Shown in pieces: positions 1 through 5,948 of a stretch of DNA of 9,736 nt. Position 1 is the first letter of the stretch; each line of letters opens with the position of its first letter. The stretch comes from CAZIWX01 sp964543125 (GTDB taxonomy: Bacteria > Fidelibacterota > UBA8477). The stretch lies in assembly GCA_964543125.1 (NCBI GenBank), contig CAZIWX010000092.1:1-9736 (forward strand), read 5' to 3'. The position numbers and the translations under genes are program-made. The notes beneath the pieces were generated by a model. That model worked only from the letters and a program-made list of their open reading frames with translations, made no database searches and was not told where the DNA came from.

Positions 1-468
1 AGTTTTGAAAACCAGAATATTCGGTCCGCGAGTGGGCTTCACTGGTGGCATGACCGCTGGTGGCTTTCCCTCCAAAATTGCTTTTTCCGGATCTAAGTGA
101 CACGATCCACAGACATTCTGAGGGTTCCATTTACGATGACAATTCACACACACCCGGTGATAGGCACCAAACAGGGTTGGCAATTCATCTGAAAAATCAG
201 CAGGATCATTGCTGTGACAATCTTCGCACGCATCAAACGAACCTTCATCGGCAAAATGATGACACGTGTTACAACCGGTACCCGAAGGTGAGATATGTGA
301 ATGCGCCCGATGGGGAAATTTTACCGGATAGAAAATGAGTTTAGGTAATGCCAGGGGAATGGCTTCCGGAATCTGATCCAGCATATTATGTTCATCACTT
401 TGAGAAAAAACAGTCGTCCCCGCTAAGAGTAACAGCACTAGAAACTGAACTACTTTGGGGGACGACAT
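1..468 (-). CDS. Periplasmic multiheme cytochrome c, class III/c7-like (C-terminus cut off by window edge)
   Basis: I translated this reading frame from the minus strand; 156 codons are visible and it runs open off the left edge. The N-terminus (MSSPKVVQFLVLLLLAG) is a Sec signal peptide with likely cleavage near residue 23. Four CxxCH heme-c sites follow: CNTCH 66-70, CEDCH 81-85, CVNCH 107-111 and CGSCH 120-124. An FPHRAHSH segment at 51-58 supplies distal histidines in the manner of class III/c7 cytochromes (family knowledge). It is probably a periplasmic electron carrier. More hemes may lie beyond the edge. It sits 33 bp after the tetraheme gene on the same strand, so it is probably the last visible gene of the operon. 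No clear Shine-Dalgarno precedes the ATG (a C-run is there instead); the start rests on the signal peptide. Exact family is uncertain. Confidence 0.85.
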   Translation of the reverse strand, partial: MSSPKVVQFLVLLLLAGTTVFSQSDEHNMLDQIPEAIPLALPKLIFYPVKFPHRAHSHISPSGTGCNTCHHFADEGSFDACEDCHSNDPADFSDELPTLFGAYHRVCVNCHRKWNPQNVCGSCHLDPEKAILEGKPPAVMPPVKPTRGPNILVFKT

Positions 469-501
469 CGGGGGGTATACGACGCTTATTAGGTGCTTGA
501 C

Positions 502-1083
502 CTAATTGGTACTTTTGGGAATTGGGTGAGCGATCTTTTTCACCATCTCCTCAAAAACGAATTTTTTATTGGTTGGGCTCTGGTCGTTGTGGCACCGGGT
601 ACAGGTTTCAGCGGTCGGTATGACCAATCCCACACTGGCCGGATCAGTCTGGCCGGCATAAATGGCTTGCATTACTTTTTTGCTTTTATACTTACTCCCG
701 GGACCATGGCAAACCTCGCAACCAACATTTTCCAACGCTTTATTTCTTGAAACGGCCCGGTGATCATTAGGGTCTACCTTAAGTTGATACCCGGATTCGT
801 CACCCCAGCCGGTCACGTGGCACTGGATACATTCCGGTGCTTGATCGGGAGCCCCCTTTACTCCGCGTTGCGCAGCAATTTCTTTTGCCTTGGCAGAGCG
901 TAAGGTATCTAAAGCTTGAGCGTGAGCGGTTCCCAACCAAACCGAGTACTGCTTGCCGGTGGCTTTCTTGTTGTGGCACATTTTGCACATTTTAGTGCCG
1001 ACATACCTTGCGGCAGGTTGTTTATCCTGGGCAAATCCCATAGTCAAACTGATGGCTAATCCAATTAATAACATGCGATACAT
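502..1083 (-). CDS. Tetraheme cytochrome c, cytochrome c554-like
   Basis: This is a 193-residue secreted protein with a signal peptide (about residues 1-18, cleavage near GFA-QD). It has four heme-c sites: CKMCH 33-37, CIQCH 85-89, CEVCH 122-126 and CTRCH 161-165. The arrangement 'YVGxxxCxxCH', then 'ECIQCHVTGWG', then 'GCEVCHGPGS' is typical of the cytochrome c554 family and its relatives in anaerobes (family knowledge). Here it is more likely a periplasmic electron carrier than a hydroxylamine-oxidation partner, because no hydroxylamine oxidoreductase is nearby. The ATG at 1083 is preceded by a good GGGGAG ribosome binding site about 6 nt upstream. It lies 52 bp downstream of the nonaheme gene, consistent with cotranscription. 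The likely role is to accept electrons from the membrane-anchored nonaheme protein and pass them on (inference). Confidence 0.9.
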   Translation of the reverse strand: MYRMLLIGLAISLTMGFAQDKQPAARYVGTKMCKMCHNKKATGKQYSVWLGTAHAQALDTLRSAKAKEIAAQRGVKGAPDQAPECIQCHVTGWGDESGYQLKVDPNDHRAVSRNKALENVGCEVCHGPGSKYKSKKVMQAIYAGQTDPASVGLVIPTAETCTRCHNDQSPTNKKFVFEEMVKKIAHPIPKSTN

Positions 1084-1135
1084 TTGATCTCCCCTTTTGA
1101 TTAATTTTTCATTTATAGTCTGCTATCCGGTTGAA

Positions 1136-2404
1136 TCATGACCCATTAGTCATTTGATCACTACTTCGTTGGCGAATTTTTAAGAACAGGGCAATTGCCA
1201 GTACAACCAGAGCCAGTGTGGATAAGCCATATCCAACGCGGCGAGTATGAAATTCCTGGATTCCCAAATCGGCCAGATGGATGGCTCCCCTGGCGATTTT
1301 CTCGCCTTCCGCTGCTTTGGCATTCACAGTATCCGGGTTGAAAGTGTGGATCAAAGTTCGCATCTGGATCAGGTTGTGATTGGTTTGCTGAAGCTGGTAG
1401 TCAATTTCAGCGTAATTAATACCACGGGTCTTGCTCAACTTGAGTTTGGTCTGAGCTAAAACATACAAACTGTCCACCCGCTTGATGTCGTTGTACAACG
1501 TATAAGCCGTTTCGGCACCCTCATCCCCGAGAGAATGACAATTCAGACAGACCGCCTTGTCGTTTACATTCAACATTTCATCACTTGGCTTTTGGATCGC
1601 GTGGTGTCCATGACACTCCTGACAACTATGAATATCGAAATCTTCAGCCATTATGGATTGCTTAAAGAAATTCAGATTATTTAAATGACAAGATCCGCAA
1701 ATGTTGGAAATGGATTCAGCATCCGGCGGTGTGGCGGCATGATTTCCATGACAATCATTACAGGTTGCGGCACCGGTGTCCTTACGCTCCAGAAGTGCTT
1801 TTCCATGCACACTGCTGGCATATTCGGCATACTGATTGTGCTTGATGCCGTATTGATCCATGATCTTAGCCTGGCCGTGACATTGATTACAGGTCTGGGG
1901 AATATTGATCGCGTAGGTTGTGGACCTTGGATCATCAGAGGGCATAATAGCGTGACCGGTATGACAATTCACACATTCGGCAACATTCTTATCACCCTGT
2001 TTCAGCTTCTGACCATGTACACTTTGGTAATACTGATCAACCTGGTCGGTGGCAATCCGGGGACGATAAGTCCGCATATATTCAATGTGTGAATGGCATC
2101 GGCCGCAAAACTTGGGGATATCCTTTCGCTGGGGGACACCAATATATCCCCGGTTGGGCGACATGGATTCGTCTTTGTCATAATTGGTGGCGTCTCCGCC
2201 ATGGCATCCTACACAGGAAACGGCCGCAAGCTCGTGAACATCATCCTTGGAAAATCCGTGGGGCATGATCTCTAAAACCTCGTGGCATTCCATGCAAGTA
2301 TTAACCTGCGGTGTCTGAGATTTTTTCCCAATATCCGCAGCCCGGGCTTGAGGGAAAGCGACCGCCAGTATTAGTAATAAACCAAGATATTTATTAATTT
2401 GCAT
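1136..2404 (-). CDS. Nonaheme cytochrome c with C-terminal membrane anchor, putative c-subunit of an alternative bc complex
   Basis: The 422-residue protein has a signal peptide (about 1-22, cleavage near ARA-AD) and nine CxxCH sites: 37-41, 64-68, 100-104, 144-148, 172-176, 215-219, 236-240, 261-265 and 286-290. After the last heme comes a heme-free, probably helical stretch (about 295-385), then one transmembrane helix (about 392-410) and a short basic tail RQRSSDQ. The topology is therefore a large periplasmic heme domain tied to the membrane at its C-terminus, the same topology as cytochromes c1 and f. The gene starts 8 bp after the cytochrome b stop codon, with a GGGGG Shine-Dalgarno upstream of ATG 2404. 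I infer that it replaces c1/f as electron acceptor from the Rieske protein. It could alternatively be a terminal reductase, but no substrate site is recognisable. Confidence 0.9.
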   Translation of the reverse strand: MQINKYLGLLLILAVAFPQARAADIGKKSQTPQVNTCMECHEVLEIMPHGFSKDDVHELAAVSCVGCHGGDATNYDKDESMSPNRGYIGVPQRKDIPKFCGRCHSHIEYMRTYRPRIATDQVDQYYQSVHGQKLKQGDKNVAECVNCHTGHAIMPSDDPRSTTYAINIPQTCNQCHGQAKIMDQYGIKHNQYAEYASSVHGKALLERKDTGAATCNDCHGNHAATPPDAESISNICGSCHLNNLNFFKQSIMAEDFDIHSCQECHGHHAIQKPSDEMLNVNDKAVCLNCHSLGDEGAETAYTLYNDIKRVDSLYVLAQTKLKLSKTRGINYAEIDYQLQQTNHNLIQMRTLIHTFNPDTVNAKAAEGEKIARGAIHLADLGIQEFHTRRVGYGLSTLALVVLAIALFLKIRQRSSDQMTNGS

Positions 2405-2412
2405 GGTGCCCC

Positions 2413-3495
2413 CTATACCAGATAACCGATGATTGTCATCCCCACAATGAAGGTCAGCACGGCTAGCCCGAAGTAGGTAATGAATTTGTTTCCACTGAGC
2501 AGACCTTTACGGAATTTCACGAACGGGATCAGCATCCAGACCATACCGGCCACTCCAAAGAATAAAACACCGAAAGTTTCACCATCGATGAACCCCAGGT
2601 GCGGTGGAAGTAATTTTAGGGATTGAAACATGAACATGAAATACCATTCGGGACGGATTCCCAGTGGTGCTGAAGCCAGCGGATCGGCTTTCAAGCCCAA
2701 ATCCCAAGGGAAGAAAACCGCCAGTGAAAGCAAAATAATGAGCACGACCAACCAAAGCAAAGAATCCCGCAGCACGAAATCCGGCACAAATGAGATATAG
2801 CGTTTTTTAGCTTCCGGTAATTTGGTGAAAAATTCCGGTTCACTCATGCCTTGGAGTTGTACGAATAACAAGTGAAATAAAAGCATTACGGACATGATGG
2901 CGGGGAGAATAGCCACATGAATCCCGAAAAACCGCGACAACGTCGCTCCGGTAACATCATCACCCCCGCGTAGGATTATTTTGAGCTTATCACCAATCAC
3001 GGGAACGATACCAACGATTTCCGTACCCACTTTGGTGGCGAAGAAGGCCAGCTCATTCCAGGGCAGCAAGTAACCGCTGAATCCAAAACCCATAGCCAGC
3101 ACCAACAGAATAAAACCGGTTGCCCAAGTTAATTCGCGTGGATTATTAAAAGCTTTTGTGAAAAACACGCTGAACATGTGGATGAATGCAAACAGGATCA
3201 TGATGTTAGCGCCCCAGGCATGGATGTTCCGGACCAACCAGCCAAAATAGACTTTGGAAGTGATAAATTGGAGGCTTTCATAAGAACTGCTTTCACCGGG
3301 GCGGTAGTACATCAGCAACAAAATACCCGAAAAAACCTGCACAATAAACAGAAACAGGGTGACGCCGCCCATATAGTACCAGATAGTATGCTGGTGAATC
3401 GGTACTTTCTTATGTTCAACTAAATTCCTGATCGGACTCAAATCCAACCGCTCGTCGATCCAACGCACAACCCGCGTTTCAAAGAATGGCTTCAT
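2413..3495 (-). CDS. Cytochrome b, fused b6/subunit IV type, of a Rieske/cytochrome b complex
   Basis: This 360-residue integral membrane protein binds two b hemes and oxidises quinol. Heme ligands are H92/H106 (14 apart) and H193/H208 (15 apart); the longer second spacing is the b6-type arrangement. The Qo-site PEWY motif is at 282-285, and 'FSGYLLPWN' (139-147) matches the conserved helix-C region. The order is four N-terminal helices, a connecting domain, then about three further helices (245-263, 308-325, 338-358), so it resembles b6 plus subunit IV fused and lacks the eighth helix of mitochondrial-type cytochrome b. The position equivalent to the b6 cysteine that binds heme c_n is Y41 (YYMGG instead of YCLGG). 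The ATG lies 2 bp after the Rieske stop with no strong ribosome binding site, suggesting translational coupling. A petB/petD-like name would be possible; I leave the symbol empty. Confidence 0.95.
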   Translation of the reverse strand: MKPFFETRVVRWIDERLDLSPIRNLVEHKKVPIHQHTIWYYMGGVTLFLFIVQVFSGILLLMYYRPGESSSYESLQFITSKVYFGWLVRNIHAWGANIMILFAFIHMFSVFFTKAFNNPRELTWATGFILLVLAMGFGFSGYLLPWNELAFFATKVGTEIVGIVPVIGDKLKIILRGGDDVTGATLSRFFGIHVAILPAIMSVMLLFHLLFVQLQGMSEPEFFTKLPEAKKRYISFVPDFVLRDSLLWLVVLIILLSLAVFFPWDLGLKADPLASAPLGIRPEWYFMFMFQSLKLLPPHLGFIDGETFGVLFFGVAGMVWMLIPFVKFRKGLLSGNKFITYFGLAVLTFIVGMTIIGYLV

Positions 3496-3497
3496 GA

Positions 3498-3932
3498 TCA
3501 GACTTTCATTTCGGAAATTACGATTTCTTTATCAATGATCTTGACGATAAACTCCTCCAGCGGTCTAGGTGGCGGACCGGAGATGTTTTTACCGGCGAGA
3601 TCATATACGCCGTTGTGACAGGCACAGATGATTTGCTGCCGCTCCTTGCTGAATTGGACAATACACTGCAAATGCGTACAAGTGGCGGAGAGGGCATGGA
3701 CTTTGTCATCACCATCGCGCAGGATAATAACCGGTTTCCGTCCGAATCGGACAATTTTGTAGGTGTTAACCGCAAAATCATCAATGCTTCCCACTTTGAG
3801 TGACGTTGGCGTGGCTTCGCGAAGCGGTGGCGGGATCAGATAGCGCCCGATGGGGTAAAAAATGGAAGCCAAAGCGCCCAAGCCCCCAAATCCCAATAAA
3901 TAATTAACAAATTTCCGGCGACCAACTTTCAT
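3498..3932 (-). CDS. Rieske [2Fe-2S] iron-sulfur protein of a bc-type complex
   Basis: The 144-residue protein has an N-terminal membrane anchor with a twin-arginine-like motif (GRRKFVNYLLGFGG, residues 4-17). This suits Tat export of a folded iron-sulfur protein. A Rieske domain follows with box 1 CTHLQC (85-90) and box 2 CACHNG (103-108). Cluster ligands should be C85, H87, C103 and H106, with C90-C105 as the disulfide pair. A GPPPRP segment (119-124) follows box 2, as in the usual Rieske proline loop. The protein carries electrons from quinol at the Qo site of cytochrome b to the c-type subunit. The ATG at 3932 has a perfect GGAGG about 7 nt upstream; an upstream in-frame GTG at 3956 is less likely because the ribosome binding site lies inside that extension. 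It is directly followed by cytochrome b. Confidence 0.95.
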   Translation of the reverse strand: MKVGRRKFVNYLLGFGGLGALASIFYPIGRYLIPPPLREATPTSLKVGSIDDFAVNTYKIVRFGRKPVIILRDGDDKVHALSATCTHLQCIVQFSKERQQIICACHNGVYDLAGKNISGPPPRPLEEFIVKIIDKEIVISEMKV

Positions 3933-4001
3933 TAGGCAACCTCCAAATGTGTGCACTGGTCAGGAACGGTTCGTGACCGGCAGATGAACGCTGTTATTAT
4001 T
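3933..4001 (-). promoter_or_regulatory. Intergenic gap with 21-nt imperfect palindrome upstream of the Rieske gene
   Basis: The 69-bp gap between the DUF2339-like gene and the Rieske gene contains a near-perfect dyad at 3958-3978: arms GGTCAGGAAC and GTTCGTGACC around a single central G, with one mismatch per arm. No U-run follows it on the minus strand, so it is not an intrinsic terminator. It could be a protein operator or an mRNA hairpin near the Rieske start that tunes expression within the operon. The GGAGG ribosome binding site of the Rieske gene lies downstream of it at about 3940-3944. Confidence 0.35.
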
Positions 4002-5681
4002 TCAAGCATGATTGTTCTCCGACGTTTGTGCGTTATCCGGATTGAGTTTGATGCGATACCGGGCGAACATGATCGACAGGCTTATCAGGACAATCCCCAA
4101 CACAATAAATGTGAGAATACGATAGGTTGGCTCGATCCCGGTAGTGGCGTAAACAAGAATATAGAGAATGGTGGCCAATAAAGTGAAATGCGCCATCCAC
4201 CGGTATTTTCCATTCTTTAAAAGCAACCCAATACCATAATACAGGATTGCCAGCGCCAACCAGGATAGCCCTACCCAATGTGCAGGTAACGATTTTAATA
4301 ACGTAAAGGGAATGGACAAGAATGCCACGAACAGATAGGTATTGCGCATCATTTCAGTCTGAAGTGTAAGGCGGTGTTTCCGCCAATTGAGAATACGCGC
4401 GCTAATGAGTGCTACAACCCCAAAACTGATGCTGATAATCCCGGCGAAGCCTGCTACGGCTGAATAGCTAATGAATACCATTAAAAAGATAAGAAAATTT
4501 GCGACAACGATGAATTTTGACCGAAACCAGATGGCGGCAGCCAATACGAACAGACTCTGCCAAATCAGGTAGATATAAACATCTGGCACATCGGTGGACT
4601 GAATAAAACCAATGCTCAGTGCTCCAAATGACAACAGCGTGAATACGATAGTATAAATGTTAATTTCAGCTCGCCGCCAGAACCAGATTGCCAGTCCGAA
4701 ATAGACAACAAATAGCGCCGTTTCAGCGGGCATTATGGAGGGTAAGCGATGCAAGAATAACAGGGTTGTATAGATAAGAAATGCGGCTAACCCATTGGTG
4801 ATGGCATTAGCATAAAGCACAAATTCCCGCTCTGCGGCGGTTTCTTCTTCGGTTGGCCGCTTGAAATAAAGAGTGGTGGAAAATACAACCACATATAGCA
4901 ATAAAAAGGTCAAGTCTGTGCTTATCTGGGGCACTACATTCACATGATGGGTCAGAATGGGATTTCCCAAAGCCCACTGTAAATGTGTCAAAAGCACCAG
5001 CAAATTACCGTAAATCAACACTGCGATCCGATTAGAGCGCTGGTAAGTAAATACGAAAAGTGCCGCTACGCCTAATAGAATAAGCGGCGTGAAGAACGAA
5101 TGATCCAGAAGCACTGCGGTGAAAGCCATAAGCGTGATGCTCACCACATTCAAATAAGCGGATTTATGCTGATTGGAATTCAGCCAGGCCAATCCACTGA
5201 CGAACAACAGCACTAGATTCTGTACCAGGGCCACTTCTCCCATACTGAGGCTCAAGAAGTTAAAGAACCGGAAAGTTGCAAACCATAACAGGATATAAGC
5301 GGCGCTCCACAGTTGGAGCGCGATAAATTTGTAAGTGTTTCTAAAAACGTTACCCCCGATGAACATGGCAACACCAACCACCAGGCCGGTGATGCTGGGG
5401 ATCAGCGGGTGAGCCGCACTTGCCGGATGCGTCATTAGCAACAGACACCCCACAATCAGGACGAAAATGCCGATATAGGCGAACCAGTATTCACCCAGCT
5501 TGATTTCAAAGGAATCCGGCATTTCGTCACTCAGCGGTTTTGACGGGGGTTCGACCTCCGGTAATGGCTCGGACTCAAGAGCGTATCCCATTTTTTCTTC
5601 GATGCGCGAGATACGCTGATCCAGATTCTTTAAGTAGTCAATAACCTGGTTGGATGTATCGTCAAATTTACCATCAGTCAT
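4002..5681 (-). CDS. Polytopic inner-membrane protein, DUF2339-like, function unknown
   Basis: The 559-residue protein has a short cytoplasmic head containing a predicted coiled coil (NLDQRISRIEEKMG, about residues 19-32) and an acidic/proline linker (about 35-60). Roughly 18 closely packed hydrophobic helices follow, then a polar tail (NPDNAQTSENNHA). An N-terminal coiled coil followed by many short transmembrane helices is the general look of the DUF2339 family (PF10101), which has no established function; this assignment is tentative. I chose ATG 5681, which has a GGGG ribosome binding site about 6 nt upstream. The upstream in-frame TTG at 5708 lacks such a site and would leave almost no leader from the predicted sigma-54 start point. 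It is the first gene after the regulatory region and 69 bp ahead of the Rieske gene, so it may be cotranscribed with the cytochrome complex. I see no heme, metal or catalytic motif. Confidence 0.75.
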   Translation of the reverse strand: MTDGKFDDTSNQVIDYLKNLDQRISRIEEKMGYALESEPLPEVEPPSKPLSDEMPDSFEIKLGEYWFAYIGIFVLIVGCLLLMTHPASAAHPLIPSITGLVVGVAMFIGGNVFRNTYKFIALQLWSAAYILLWFATFRFFNFLSLSMGEVALVQNLVLLFVSGLAWLNSNQHKSAYLNVVSITLMAFTAVLLDHSFFTPLILLGVAALFVFTYQRSNRIAVLIYGNLLVLLTHLQWALGNPILTHHVNVVPQISTDLTFLLLYVVVFSTTLYFKRPTEEETAAEREFVLYANAITNGLAAFLIYTTLLFLHRLPSIMPAETALFVVYFGLAIWFWRRAEINIYTIVFTLLSFGALSIGFIQSTDVPDVYIYLIWQSLFVLAAAIWFRSKFIVVANFLIFLMVFISYSAVAGFAGIISISFGVVALISARILNWRKHRLTLQTEMMRNTYLFVAFLSIPFTLLKSLPAHWVGLSWLALAILYYGIGLLLKNGKYRWMAHFTLLATILYILVYATTGIEPTYRILTFIVLGIVLISLSIMFARYRIKLNPDNAQTSENNHA

Positions 5682-5725
5682 AACCGACCCCGGGATTAGT
5701 TTCTGCAAGGTTTAGCTGCTTTTAG

Positions 5726-5741
5726 ATCAAGTACCATGCCA
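5726..5741 (-). promoter_or_regulatory. Candidate sigma-54 (-24/-12) promoter for the cytochrome operon
   Basis: On the minus strand the sequence reads TGGCAT-GGTAC-TTGAT. Compared with the consensus TGGCAC-N5-TTGCW it keeps TGGCA and TTG at the exact spacing, but has T for C at the end of the -24 box and A for C in the -12 GC. The loss of the -12 C is a real weakness. The predicted start point is near 5715, giving a leader of about 34 nt to ATG 5681. Support comes from context: an intact sigma-54 activator is encoded immediately upstream and paired operator-like dyads lie at about -115 and -190 to -205. Confidence 0.5.
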
Positions 5742-5762
5742 CCCAGTGAATATTCGCTCTAA

Positions 5763-5775
5763 AATCATAATATTA
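5763..5775 (+). promoter_or_regulatory. Possible IHF-binding site
   Basis: AATCATAATATTA matches the IHF core WATCAA-N4-TTR with one mismatch, in an AT-rich stretch. It is centred near -54 from the predicted sigma-54 start, between the promoter and the upstream dyads, where IHF bends DNA in many sigma-54 promoters. Such a short degenerate motif is common by chance in AT-rich DNA, so this is only suggestive. Confidence 0.25.
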
Positions 5776-5798
5776 AAAGATATAAGTGATTCATGACA

Positions 5799-5819
5799 TA
5801 AAATATCGCCAATATTTTA
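5799..5819. repeat. AT-rich perfect inverted repeat, 8-bp arms
   Basis: TAAAATAT and ATATTTTA flank a 5-nt CGCCA loop. It lies at about -84 to -104 of the predicted promoter and directly adjoins the TGTGAC dyad at 5821. It is too AT-rich and too far (130 bp) from the response-regulator stop codon to be a convincing terminator. It may be an operator for a second regulator or a flexible DNA element. Confidence 0.35.
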
Positions 5820-5820
5820 G

Positions 5821-5839
5821 TGTGACGCTGAATGTCACA
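5821..5839. promoter_or_regulatory. Candidate activator-binding dyad, site A (TGTGAC-N7-GTCACA)
   Basis: This is a perfect inverted repeat of 6-bp arms with a 7-bp spacer, centred near 5830, about 115 bp upstream of the predicted sigma-54 start. That is within the usual enhancer range for NtrC-family activators. The half-site spacing (9 bp between TGTGA and TCACA) differs from the 6 bp of CRP/FNR sites, so a CRP-type regulator is less likely. The adjacent response regulator is the obvious candidate binder (inference). Confidence 0.55.
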
Positions 5840-5893
5840 ACTTAGACTAAAGAAAATGTGTTAAACTATTGTATTAAAGATGGTTAGGCCGTG

Positions 5894-5929
5894 TGTGACA
5901 ATTAATGGCACTGTGAAGTAGATGTCACA
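5894..5929. promoter_or_regulatory. Candidate tandem activator-binding sites B and C
   Basis: Site B (5894-5912) reads TGTGAC, then a 7-bp spacer ending AAT, then GGCACT; it agrees with site A at 14 of 19 positions. Site C (5911-5929) has a degraded left arm (TGTGA) and a perfect right arm ATGTCACA. The outermost arms also form a long dyad GTGTGACA (5893-5900) / TGTCACAC (5923-5930). The centres lie near -188 and -205 from the predicted start. Paired, closely spaced sites of this kind are typical of enhancers that promote oligomerisation of sigma-54 activators. Confidence 0.5.
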
Positions 5930-5948
5930 CCGGATCTAAATCCATCGT

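Noticed and set aside
1681..2275. Long open frames on the plus strand antisense to the nonaheme gene
   Set aside because: They are frame shadows of the cytochrome gene. The minus-strand frame has nine heme motifs, a signal peptide and a ribosome binding site.
3933..3956. GTG start for the Rieske protein eight codons upstream
   Set aside because: The GGAGG ribosome binding site lies inside that extension and serves ATG 3932. The twin-arginine motif also sits at the usual distance from ATG 3932.
5799..5819. Intrinsic terminator of the kinase/regulator operon
   Set aside because: The stem is almost entirely A/T, lies 130 bp past the stop codon, and has no GC-rich stem with U-tract.
5821..5839. 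CRP/FNR-type binding site
   Set aside because: The TGTGA and TCACA half-sites are 9 bp apart rather than the 6 bp of CRP-like sites, and the related copies nearby do not show 6-bp spacing either.
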